From: Methanimicrococcus sp.
GTDB taxonomy: Archaea; Halobacteriota; Methanosarcinia; Methanosarcinales; Methanosarcinaceae
Assembly (NCBI GenBank): GCA_009776675.1
Contig: WRNK01000081.1
Span: forward strand, 1-5,924
Direction: 5' to 3'
DNA: 5,924 nucleotides
A program made the position numbers and the translations under genes. Positions within the stretch are counted from its first letter, which is position 1; each line of letters starts with the position of its first letter. Positions 1 to 5,397 of the stretch are shown here, in pieces. The notes beneath the pieces were generated by a model, which was not told the origin of the DNA, searched no databases, and worked only from the letters and a program-made list of their open reading frames with translations.

Positions 1-230
1 AATAAAAATAAAAATTAATAACATCTTAATGAATAAAAATAAAAAACAATAACATCTTAATGGATAAAAATAAAAAACAATAACATCCTAATGAATAAAA
101 ATAAAAGCCAATAACATCTTAATGGATAAAAATAAAAAACAATAACATCCTAATGAATAAAAATAAAAGCCAATAACATTTTAATGGATGAAAATAAAAA
201 ACAATAGCATTCTAATTGGCAAAAATAAAA
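1..230. repeat. 31-bp A-rich tandem repeat array, about 7 copies, continuing off the left edge
   Basis: A 31-bp unit of the form AATGRATAAAAATAAAA(AA/GC)CAATAACATCYT repeats head to tail with no spacers. The TAACATC core recurs at 19, 50, 81, 112, 143 and 174, with a TAGCATT variant at 205, always 31 bases apart. The copies at 59-89 and 121-151 are identical, and those at 90-120 and 152-182 differ at one base, so a 62-bp higher-order unit sits on top of the 31-bp period. Copies decay toward the gene side: 183-213 has several changes and 214-244 is barely recognisable. The first copy lacks its first four bases at the window edge, so the true extent is unknown. No open reading frame crosses it, and 31 is not a multiple of three. 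On the minus strand each unit reads as a T-rich tract. Confidence 0.95.
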
Positions 231-242
231 AAGAATTAAAAA

Positions 243-273
243 TTAAAAAAAATTCGGAAAAAATTCCGAATTT
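243..273 (-). terminator. Hairpin plus U-tract terminator of the L10e gene
   Basis: A perfect 10-bp inverted repeat (250-259 with 264-273, stem AAATTCGGAA) encloses an AAAA loop. It begins nine bases past the L10e stop codon. Read on the minus strand, the stem is followed at once by a T run and further T-rich sequence. Euryarchaeal transcription commonly ends at U-rich tracts, with or without a hairpin, so this is a good terminator for L10e. Further T-rich tracts from the repeat array follow it. Confidence 0.8.
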
Positions 274-281
274 AGATTTTT

Positions 282-803
282 TTACAAAACAAGTTCTGAG
301 CCTTGGTCGATGACGATTCTGGTCGGAGTCGGCAATTTATGACCGGCGTTTTGAAGGGCTTTTTTAGCAGCTAAAAAGTGTTCCTTGTCAACGGAAATCG
401 TAAAGATTTTTTGAAACGGAACAACACGTGCAGCTGTACCAACGTTTTTGCCAAAAGCGCCTCTCATACCGCTTGAGACACGGTCTGCACCAGCGCCTGT
501 TGCTTGTTTGTTTTCTCTGAGAACTTCGTGCGGGAAAATTCTTAATTTGATATGGAAGTTTCCTCTGCCTGCTTTATTGGTCATGTGCCTGTTGGCTGTG
601 ATACGAGCCGCTTCAAGCGCGGTGTGTCTGATGGCACATTTTTCTTCAACAATCAATGATAACTTGACAGGGTAATCTTGTCGTGTTAAGTTGCCCATAT
701 CATAGTGAATAATTTGAATACCCGGGACACCGCCCATGTATTTTCTTCTTGTGAAAGAGTGCTGTCTGATATTTCTGTACATACTTGCCGGTTTTCTAAC
801 CAT
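282..803 (-). CDS. rpl10e: Large-subunit ribosomal protein L10e (uL16 family)
   Basis: This encodes a 173-residue basic protein of the archaeal/eukaryotic L10e family, the counterpart of bacterial L16 (uL16) and eukaryotic RPL10. These proteins bind 23S rRNA at the base of the central protuberance near the A-site tRNA and are needed late in large-subunit assembly. Diagnostic stretches are the N-terminal RKPASMYR and [12 protein letters not shown] segments, the central [24 protein letters not shown] block, and the [14 protein letters not shown] loop (about residues 105-118), which corresponds to the conserved loop reaching toward the peptidyl transferase centre. Length is normal for archaea. 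The ATG is preceded by a GGAGA Shine-Dalgarno at 811-815, seven bases upstream, which fixes the start. It is transcribed divergently from the CRM gene and ends in a hairpin/U-tract terminator. The leader may be about 220 nt if the TATA at 1047-1054 drives it, or short if a weaker element near 860-872 does. Identification is secure from the protein sequence alone. Confidence 0.97.
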   Translation of the reverse strand: MVRKPASMYRNIRQHSFTRRKYMGGVPGIQIIHYDMGNLTRQDYPVKLSLIVEEKCAIRHTALEAARITANRHMTNKAGRGNFHIKLRIFPHEVLRENKQATGAGADRVSSGMRGAFGKNVGTAARVVPFQKIFTISVDKEHFLAAKKALQNAGHKLPTPTRIVIDQGSELVL

Positions 804-841
804 GGTTTAATCTCCAGTAAATAATTTTGAGTAAAGATGAA

Positions 842-859
842 CATAAGCGCTTGCTTATG
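842..859. other. Inverted repeat in the L10e leader
   Basis: CATAAGC (842-848) and GCTTATG (853-859) form a perfect 7-bp stem around a GCTT tetraloop, 39 bases upstream of the L10e start codon. The centre also contains the palindrome AAGCGCTT. It could be a leader hairpin in the L10e mRNA or a small operator. It has no T run on either side, so it does not look like a terminator. Function is unknown. Confidence 0.5.
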
Positions 860-901
860 ATATTGTTATGTGATAATAGAGTTAAAGTTAAGGCCTCACT
901 G

Positions 902-1022
902 AAAAACAAAGAGTGTATCCGACTTTACATCATTACTTCTTTAACCACTTTAAAGAAGCATCCTATGTATGATGGTTAGCCTTTTGGCGCGGATTTTGCT
1001 GTTACAGACCCAAAGCCCGATT
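902..1022 (-). ncRNA. Candidate structured small RNA (or structured L10e leader)
   Basis: The minus strand can fold into a nested hairpin of about 80 nt. A perfect 9-bp stem (936-944 with 950-958, 5-nt loop), extendable to 11 bp by a U-A and a G-U pair, is enclosed by CATCAT/ATGATG (928-933 with 969-974) and then by ATCCG/CGGAT (917-921 with 990-994). Immediately 3' of the last strand come ACA (916-914) and a T-rich tract, TTTGTTTTT (910-902). A TATA box at 1054-1047 would place the transcript start near 1022. Promoter, nested stem, ACA and U-tract in this order fit an independent RNA of about 120 nt, possibly H/ACA-like. I see no convincing kink-turn and cannot name a target. The alternative is a leader of L10e mRNA with an internal attenuator. 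I do not recognise it as a known RNA family. Confidence 0.35.
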
Positions 1023-1046
1023 TTGCTACCTCTAATATCCTCAGGG

Positions 1047-1060
1047 TTTATAAATTTTTT
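1047..1060 (-). promoter_or_regulatory. TATA box with A-rich BRE, facing L10e / candidate RNA
   Basis: TTTATAAA at 1047-1054 matches the archaeal box A. On the minus strand it is preceded by a run of A (1060-1055), as expected of a purine-rich BRE, and would start transcription about 24 bases downstream near 1022. The 8-mer is its own reverse complement, so TBP could also bind in the plus orientation toward the CRM gene. There, however, the flank is CTCAGGG, a weaker BRE. Confidence 0.45.
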
Positions 1061-1082
1061 TCTTCAAGAGAAAAAAAAGAGA

Positions 1083-1094
1083 GAAGATTTATTA
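1083..1094 (+). promoter_or_regulatory. Possible promoter of the CRM gene-alaS unit
   Basis: Purine-rich GAAGA (1083-1087) followed by TTTATTAC could serve as BRE plus box A, giving a start near 1117 and a leader of roughly 55-60 nt. A second AT-rich candidate, AAATTTACATTA (around 1117-1128), lies closer to the gene. The whole stretch 1080-1160 is AT-rich, so the choice between them is weak. Confidence 0.25.
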
Positions 1095-1174
1095 CAACGT
1101 AAAACTTTTGAAGTCTAAAATTTACATTATTCACATTATCATCATATTATTATTCATCTTTACAGGTTGTCATT

Positions 1175-1438
1175 ATGGACAAAGCAAAACAATATTTATT
1201 AAAAAAGGAGTCTGCGAATTTAGATCCATTACTCAGCGTCGGAAAGGGCGGGATGACCGACTCTTTGATTGACGAAATAAAAAAACAGCTCAAGATCAAA
1301 AAACTGATCAAAGTCAGAATCCACAAAAATTCCGGCGGAACCGATGACATGAAAGAAACAGCTCTTGAATTATGCGAAAAATGCAATGCGCTTTTAATCG
1401 ATGTTCGGGGGCGCACAGTGACGATTTACAAACAGTGA
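1175..1438 (+). CDS. YhbY/CRM-domain RNA-binding protein
   Basis: This 87-residue protein consists of a single CRM domain (chloroplast RNA splicing and ribosome maturation; YhbY family). Visible marks are the N-terminal helix ending in ANLDPLLSVGKGGMTDSLIDEI, with the family's GxxG RNA-binding loop as GKGG at residues 23-26, the basic segment KKQLKIKKLIKVRIH, and the C-terminal strand RGRTVTIYKQ. Length fits the stand-alone family. Bacterial YhbY associates with pre-50S particles; archaeal members are presumed to act on rRNA or ribosomes, but the exact substrate is not established. The ATG follows AGGTTGT (1164-1170), a modest match to the archaeal AGGTGAT Shine-Dalgarno. It is the first gene of the plus-strand set, 10 bases before alaS, and its stop codon lies inside the alaS ribosome-binding site. 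Linkage to alaS supports a translation role. Confidence 0.9.
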   Translation: MDKAKQYLLKKESANLDPLLSVGKGGMTDSLIDEIKKQLKIKKLIKVRIHKNSGGTDDMKETALELCEKCNALLIDVRGRTVTIYKQ

Positions 1439-1441
1439 GGG
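1435..1441 (+). promoter_or_regulatory. alaS Shine-Dalgarno overlapping the CRM gene stop codon
   Basis: GTGAGGG contains the TGA stop of the CRM gene (1436-1438), and its GAGGG core (1437-1441) lies seven bases before the alaS ATG. Ribosomes finishing the first gene therefore stop on the initiation site of the second, an arrangement expected to couple their translation. It also confirms the alaS start. Confidence 0.75.
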
Positions 1442-1448
1442 AAATACT

Positions 1449-4229
1449 ATGCTTGATGACGAGTATCAAATTGATTATTTCAATGAGAATGGTTTCGTTC
1501 AAAAACAATGTGTCAAATGCGGTAAAATTTATTGGACGCGCGATCCGGATAGAGAAACTTGTGGCGATGCACCGTGCGATTACTATTCTTTTATTGGAAA
1601 GCCTATTTTTAAAAATCCGATGACACTTCCTCAAATGCGGGAATATTATTTGAATTATTTTGAAGAACAGGGTCATGCACGTGTTTGCCGCTATCCTGTC
1701 GTTGCCCGCTGGCGTGACGACATTTATTTGACAATTGCATCGATTGCTGATTTTCAGCCATTCGTTACGTCGGGACAATCTCCGCCGCCGGCAAATCCGC
1801 TGACCATTTCTCAGCCGTGTATTCGCCTCAACGACTTGGACTCTGTGGGCAGAACGGGCCGCCACTTGACCACTTTTGAAATGATGGCGCATCACGTTTT
1901 TAACAAGCCCGACAAAGAAATTTACTGGAAAGACATGACCATTGAGCTTTGCGACAAATTACTGACGCAGCTTGGCGCCGATGCCAAAGATGTGACCTAC
2001 ATTAAAAATCCATGGGCAGGCGGCGGTAATGCCGGCGCTTCTGTTGAAGTGATGGTCGGCGGCTTAGAACTGGCAACGCTCGTTTTCATGAATTTGAAAG
2101 AAACAAAAACCGGCTCCATTGAAGTCAAAGGAAAGATGTATGAAAAAATGGACAACTACATCGTTGATACCGGATATGGTTTAGAGCGTTTCGTTTGGGC
2201 ATCTCAAGGAACACCCACCATTTATGATGCCGTTTTTCCCAATGTTGTTAAAAAATTAACCAACTTGGCCGGCATTGAGCATGAACTGGATAATCCGGAG
2301 TATGCTCAAATTTTTGCTCAAAATGCAAAGTTTGCCGGCTTGATGGATGTCAGCGGCCATGCTAATTTGATGGAACTTCGAAAGCAAGTGGCTGACAGTA
2401 TCGGCATGGATGTAGACAAACTCTCCAAAATCATGGATCCGATGGAAAAAATATATGCCATTGCCGATCACACTCGATGTCTGACATTTATGCTCGGCGA
2501 CGGAATCATCCCCTCCAATGTGAAAGCCGGCTATTTGGCACGCCTTGTTATTCGCCGGACCATTCGCATGCTTACAGATTTGGGCGTCAAAATCCCGGTC
2601 TCCGACATCGTTGCCATGCATATTGACAACATGCCGGAATATCCTGAATTTGAAGATAATTTCAAAATAACGGCTGAAATTTTGGCATCGGAAGAAGAAA
2701 AATACCGCCAAACCATTGAACGAGGGCGCAAAATTATCCAAAAATCTGCCGTTCGCTATCAAGAAAAAGGTGAAAAACTTCCACTTTCCGAACTCATGGA
2801 AATCTATGACAGCCACGGCATTCCGCCGGAAATTGCCAAAGAAGCCGCCAAAGAAGTCGGCATTGATGTTGAATTTCCGGATAATTTCTATTCTTTAATT
2901 GCCGATATGCACAGTGAAGCGGATGAAAAAGAAGAAACGGAAGAAGAATTTTCATTCATGGACAAGCTGGCGCGCCTCCCGCTCACCAAGCGTTTCTATT
3001 ATGAAGAGCCGGAGCGCATGGAATTTGAAGCCGTTGTTTTGGATGTCTTTGGCGAATATATTGTTTTAGACAACACTTATTTCTATCCCGAAGGCGGCGG
3101 TCAGGAAGCTGATCACGGTATGCTCATGACCGGCACATTTGTGTATGATGTGACGGATGTTCAAATGTACAACGGCATCGTTGTTCACAAGTTAGACGCC
3201 AAAGATAAAGAATTGTTAATCAGCCGCGGCGATTTGGTGATTGGTCAAGTTGACAAAAAACGCCGTATGGCACACAGCCGACATCACACAGCCACACACA
3301 TCATCAACGATGCAGCTCGAAAAGTTCTTGGCAATCACATTTGGCAAGCCGGTGCTCAAAAAACTGAAACGAGAGCGCGCCTCGATATTTCTCACTTCAA
3401 GCACATCACACAAGACGAATTGAATGAAATCGAATTGCTTGCCAACAAAACTGTCATGGAAAACAAAAAAGTCGGTTTTGAAAGCCTGGACAGAACCGCT
3501 GCCGAACAAAAATATGGTTTTTGTTTGTATCAAGGCGGCGTCCCGCCCGGAAAAACACTTCGCATTGTTAAAGTAGGCTCAGACATTGAGGCTTGCGGCG
3601 GTACACACTGTTTATCGACCGGTGTTATCGGTCCGATCAAGATTTTAAGGACGGAGCGCATTCAAGACGGTGTTGAGCGTTTAGAATACGCTGTCGGCGA
3701 AGCTGCAGTTGCTGCCATTCAAGAAAACGAAGACCTTTTGAGGCAGTCCGCCCAAGTTTTGAGCATTCAGCAAGAAATATTACCGGCAACGGTTGAGCGT
3801 TTCTTTGAGGAATGGAAAGCACTTCAAAAAGAAAATGAAAAATTGAAAGAAGAAGTTGCCGGCGCTCGGGTAATTCGCATGCTTCAAAATGCTCAAAAAA
3901 TCAACGGCTTTTCAGTCATCATCAGTGTGACAAAAGGAGACGCTATTGATTCTCTTCGTATGACAGCTGCCGAATTATTAAAAGATGACAACGCTGTTGC
4001 CATATTGCTTAGTGAAAGCGACGGCGTCAAAGCGGTCGCAGCATGCGGTAAAAATGCAGTTTTAAAAGGACTTCGTGCCGGTGACTTGGTTAAATTGATT
4101 TCAGTCACTGTTGGCGGCGGAGGCGGTGGAAAGCCCGATCTTGCCATGGGCGGCGGACCCAACATTGCCGATATTTCTAAAGCAAAAGATGCTGCGGCAG
4201 TAAAAATTGAGCAGGTTTTATCTGCTTAA
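1449..4229 (+). CDS. alaS: Alanyl-tRNA synthetase, archaeal type
   Basis: This 926-residue class II enzyme charges tRNA-Ala with alanine in the cytosol and hydrolyses mischarged Ser- or Gly-tRNA-Ala. The N-terminus has the archaeal putative zinc module (Cys21, Cys24, Cys38, Cys43). The catalytic domain follows: ARWRDDIYLTIASIADFQP, motif 2 around Arg126 (RLNDLD), and motif 3 GYGLER (242-247). An acidic linker at about 490-502 leads to the editing domain, with FYPEGGGQ (545-552) and the metal/editing residues H613xxxH617 and C716xxxH720 (in CGGTHC). A short predicted coiled coil (about 787-805) and the glycine-rich C-terminal DHHA1 domain (GGGGGGK at 889-895) complete it. All core motifs are present and length is normal for archaea, so the gene looks intact. 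The start is fixed by the GAGGG at 1437-1441. It is cotranscribed with the CRM gene and probably read through into the methyltransferase gene. Confidence 0.98.
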   Translation: MLDDEYQIDYFNENGFVQKQCVKCGKIYWTRDPDRETCGDAPCDYYSFIGKPIFKNPMTLPQMREYYLNYFEEQGHARVCRYPVVARWRDDIYLTIASIADFQPFVTSGQSPPPANPLTISQPCIRLNDLDSVGRTGRHLTTFEMMAHHVFNKPDKEIYWKDMTIELCDKLLTQLGADAKDVTYIKNPWAGGGNAGASVEVMVGGLELATLVFMNLKETKTGSIEVKGKMYEKMDNYIVDTGYGLERFVWASQGTPTIYDAVFPNVVKKLTNLAGIEHELDNPEYAQIFAQNAKFAGLMDVSGHANLMELRKQVADSIGMDVDKLSKIMDPMEKIYAIADHTRCLTFMLGDGIIPSNVKAGYLARLVIRRTIRMLTDLGVKIPVSDIVAMHIDNMPEYPEFEDNFKITAEILASEEEKYRQTIERGRKIIQKSAVRYQEKGEKLPLSELMEIYDSHGIPPEIAKEAAKEVGIDVEFPDNFYSLIADMHSEADEKEETEEEFSFMDKLARLPLTKRFYYEEPERMEFEAVVLDVFGEYIVLDNTYFYPEGGGQEADHGMLMTGTFVYDVTDVQMYNGIVVHKLDAKDKELLISRGDLVIGQVDKKRRMAHSRHHTATHIINDAARKVLGNHIWQAGAQKTETRARLDISHFKHITQDELNEIELLANKTVMENKKVGFESLDRTAAEQKYGFCLYQGGVPPGKTLRIVKVGSDIEACGGTHCLSTGVIGPIKILRTERIQDGVERLEYAVGEAAVAAIQENEDLLRQSAQVLSIQQEILPATVERFFEEWKALQKENEKLKEEVAGARVIRMLQNAQKINGFSVIISVTKGDAIDSLRMTAAELLKDDNAVAILLSESDGVKAVAACGKNAVLKGLRAGDLVKLISVTVGGGGGGKPDLAMGGGPNIADISKAKDAAAVKIEQVLSA

Positions 4230-4246
4230 TTTATTTTTTATTTTTT
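4230..4246 (+). terminator. T-rich tract after alaS, possible partial terminator
   Basis: Directly after the alaS stop codon come 17 bases of which 15 are T. There is no stem. Archaeal RNA polymerase can terminate at such U tracts, so this may lower expression of the methyltransferase gene 24 bases downstream, or may simply be an AT-rich spacer. Confidence 0.3.
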
Positions 4247-4253
4247 AAGGATC

Positions 4254-4925
4254 ATGAGTTTCATTTCTAAAAAAGATGCAGACGCATGGGATGCTGAATA
4301 TTCTCATGTCACCTGGGGCGGACTTTCCGAATATTTATGGATTCAAAAAAACTTGCCTGACAATGCTTTTTTACTCGATGCCGGCTCCGGAACCGGTCGG
4401 TATTTGAAAAAATTTTTCTTAAAATACACATGCATCGGAATTGATTTATCAAAAAATGCCTTATTGCGGTCGATTCAAGATTTGGAAAATGTTGCCGAAA
4501 AAAAAGGCGGTTTACCTCTTCCGGATCATTTTGTTTCAAATGTAACAACGCTTCCTTTCAAAGAATCGTGTTTCGACGGCATTTTGTGTTTGGGTGTTTT
4601 GCAGCATTTGTTATTCGCCGATCGATTAAAAGCAATTTCCGAACTTCATCGTGTTTTAAAAAAAGGCGGCTGTGTTTATTTTGAGGCTTTCGGGGAATCG
4701 GATATGCGCTGCAACGGAGATCTTTTTCCTTTAACAAAACCCGAAGAGCGGACATTTTTACGCCAAAACGGCATCATTTACCATTATTTCAAAGAAGAAG
4801 AACTTAAAAAGCTGTTTGAAGAAAATGGTTTCATCACAAAAGAATTCCAATCGTTAAAAAGAGAGAAAAAATATGACGGCGAATCATACATTCGCCACTA
4901 CTATCGTGCTGTTTTTGAAAAATAA
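4254..4925 (+). CDS. Class I SAM-dependent methyltransferase, Trm9/ALKBH8-like
   Basis: The 223-residue protein has a complete Rossmann methyltransferase core: motif I LLDAGSGTGRYL (DAGSGTG at 42-48), the acidic end of strand 2 in GIDLS (Asp64), motif LPFKESCFDGILCLGVLQHL (100-119), and the post-motif helix and strand ending in RVLKKGG (133-139). The order of these, together with YHYFKEEELKKLFEENGF near 176-193, resembles the Trm9/ALKBH8 group, which methylates wobble-uridine modifications in eukaryotic tRNA. The family contains many uncharacterised members, so the tRNA substrate is inference, helped only by the neighbour alaS. No transmembrane segment is visible. The only Shine-Dalgarno is AAGG (4247-4250), just three bases from the ATG, which is unusually close. 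The frame is open back to the alaS stop, but there is no better start codon. The end of the gene takes part in the repeat at 4911-4990. Confidence 0.85.
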   Translation: MSFISKKDADAWDAEYSHVTWGGLSEYLWIQKNLPDNAFLLDAGSGTGRYLKKFFLKYTCIGIDLSKNALLRSIQDLENVAEKKGGLPLPDHFVSNVTTLPFKESCFDGILCLGVLQHLLFADRLKAISELHRVLKKGGCVYFEAFGESDMRCNGDLFPLTKPEERTFLRQNGIIYHYFKEEELKKLFEENGFITKEFQSLKREKKYDGESYIRHYYRAVFEK

Positions 4926-4990
4926 AATTAAAATTTTGAAAAGCAATAATTCAATTTTTGAAAAATGAACGGCGTTTTTGAAAAATAAAA
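4911..4990 (+). repeat. Three copies of a gene-end motif (GTTTTTGAAAAATAAAA)
   Basis: The 17-mer GTTTTTGAAAAATAAAA occurs at 4911-4927, spanning the last codons and stop of the methyltransferase gene, and again perfectly at 4974-4990. A shorter copy (TTTTTGAAAAAT, then GA) lies between them at 4955-4966. The context GCTGTTTTTGAAAAATAA is echoed by GGCGTTTTTGAAAAATAA, so each outer copy would read Val-Phe-Glu-Lys-stop. It looks like duplication of the gene's 3' end, or low-complexity drift. Confidence 0.7.
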
Positions 4991-5020
4991 AAAGTTAAAA
5001 CCGATTTCAATCGGCATAAC
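4979..5020 (-). terminator. Hairpin plus U-tract terminator of the BofA-like gene
   Basis: CCGAT (5001-5005) and ATCGG (5010-5014) form a 5-bp stem with a TTCA loop, extended by GTTA/TAAC (4994-4997 with 5017-5020) across a small internal loop. It starts two bases past the BofA-like stop codon. On the minus strand it is followed by a T-rich run (complement of 4981-4993). The plus-strand side lacks a T run after the stem, so it serves mainly the minus strand. Confidence 0.75.
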
Positions 5021-5022
5021 AA

Positions 5023-5298
5023 TTAAAACGTAATGCCAAATACGCTTAATATAATTAAAACCAATGCGCCAAAAACACCTGTTAATGCCGTCACAATCAA
5101 TGAAATGAGATTTAAAGGAACTGTATACGTTAAACTTGTGAACGGGACAATTAAATAATTGTAAATAATCAACACGAGAAAACCTGCAATAATGTTGATG
5201 GCAATCTTTTTAGCGGTTTTTAACAATTTATACAAAATATATGCAACAATAATTGCTGCAATCACCAAGAGGATTGTGAAAATCAGTTCTGCTGCCAT
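5023..5298 (-). CDS. Small BofA-like integral membrane protein
   Basis: With the ATG at 5298-5296 the protein has 91 residues and is almost entirely hydrophobic. There is one membrane segment at about 4-24, a short basic loop (LLKTAKK), a second at about 32-51, and a C-terminal hydrophobic stretch at about 60-90 ending in PLNLISLIVTALTGVFGALVLIIL. This last block resembles the C-terminus of the BofA family (named for a Bacillus inhibitor of pro-sigma-K processing), whose members are widespread in methanogens, where there is no sigma-K, so their role is unknown. A GTG nine bases upstream is in frame but forms part of a strong AGGTGAT Shine-Dalgarno, so I reject it as the start. The gene ends at a hairpin/U-tract terminator, converges on the methyltransferase gene and lies 99 bases downstream of a TauE-like permease gene. 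Confidence 0.75.
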   Translation of the reverse strand: MAAELIFTILLVIAAIIVAYILYKLLKTAKKIAINIIAGFLVLIIYNYLIVPFTSLTYTVPLNLISLIVTALTGVFGALVLIILSVFGITF

Positions 5299-5302
5299 TT
5301 TT

Positions 5303-5309
5303 ATCACCT
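5303..5309 (-). promoter_or_regulatory. Strong Shine-Dalgarno deciding the BofA-like start
   Basis: AGGTGAT (5309-5303 on the minus strand) is complementary to the conserved 16S rRNA 3' end. Its AGGTG core is six bases from the ATG at 5298. The upstream GTG (5307-5305) is within this motif and so cannot be the initiation codon served by it. Confidence 0.8.
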
Positions 5310-5350
5310 AAATAAGTTCAACTTTATCTTTTATTACCTTTTAACAAGTT

Positions 5351-5370
5351 GATTTATGTATATTATTCTT
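5351..5370 (-). promoter_or_regulatory. Possible promoter of the BofA-like gene
   Basis: On the minus strand, TATACATA (5362-5355) preceded by AAGAATAA could be box A plus BRE, giving a start near 5331 and a leader of about 33 nt. It sits next to the 13-bp tandem duplication. No terminator is visible between the permease gene and this point, so read-through transcription is an alternative. Confidence 0.3.
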
Positions 5371-5389
5371 CGTGTTTATTCTTCGTGTT
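5363..5389. repeat. Perfect 13-bp tandem duplication
   Basis: TTATTCTTCGTGT occurs twice without a gap (5363-5375, 5376-5388) plus one further matching base. It lies in the 99-base spacer between the permease stop and the BofA-like gene, overlapping the BRE side of the possible promoter. It may be recent slippage or a direct-repeat binding site. Confidence 0.85.
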
Positions 5390-5397
5390 CTGTTTTT

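Larger units (their letters stand above)
804..1174. other. Divergent intergenic region between L10e and the CRM gene
   Basis: These 371 bases carry no credible protein gene on either strand. From left to right they hold the L10e Shine-Dalgarno (811-815), the small inverted repeat at 842-859, the nested hairpin element at about 902-998, a CT-rich stretch of no clear role, the palindromic TATA box at 1047-1054, an adjoining T7CT/AGA7 inverted repeat (1055-1077), and a low-complexity ATT/CAT-rich leader (1120-1160) before the CRM gene. No tRNA T-loop consensus or other recognisable RNA gene was found. Confidence 0.7.

Noticed and set aside
1..230. CRISPR array
   Set aside because: The 31-bp units abut directly, with no unique spacers, and no cas gene is visible.
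869..902. C/D-box sRNA (GTGATAA and CTGA on the plus strand)
   Set aside because: The two boxes are only about 23 bases apart, the C box deviates from the consensus, and there are no D' and C' boxes.
965..980. C box (ATGATGG) of a C/D sRNA within the nested hairpin
   Set aside because: No CTGA D box lies at a suitable distance downstream on either strand, and the ATGATG is better explained as a stem strand.
890..1060. tRNA gene, including tRNA-Pyl, because of CCTCTAATATCC near 1029-1040
   Set aside because: No T-loop consensus, acceptor stem or cloverleaf could be built on either strand.
1055..1077. T7CT / AGA7 inverted repeat as a terminator
   Set aside because: The stem is almost all A-T, no T run follows it in the plus direction, and on the minus strand it lies upstream of the TATA box rather than after a gene.
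1314..1895. Long minus-strand open frame opposite the CRM gene and alaS, and similar frames inside alaS
   Set aside because: They run across two well-identified genes, encode no recognisable protein and have no ribosome-binding site; they are shadows.
4227..4256. Stop-codon read-through fusing AlaRS to the methyltransferase, since both are in the same frame
   Set aside because: A plain TAA followed by T-rich sequence, and a separate ATG with an AAGG nearby; the shared frame has a one in three chance of arising by accident.
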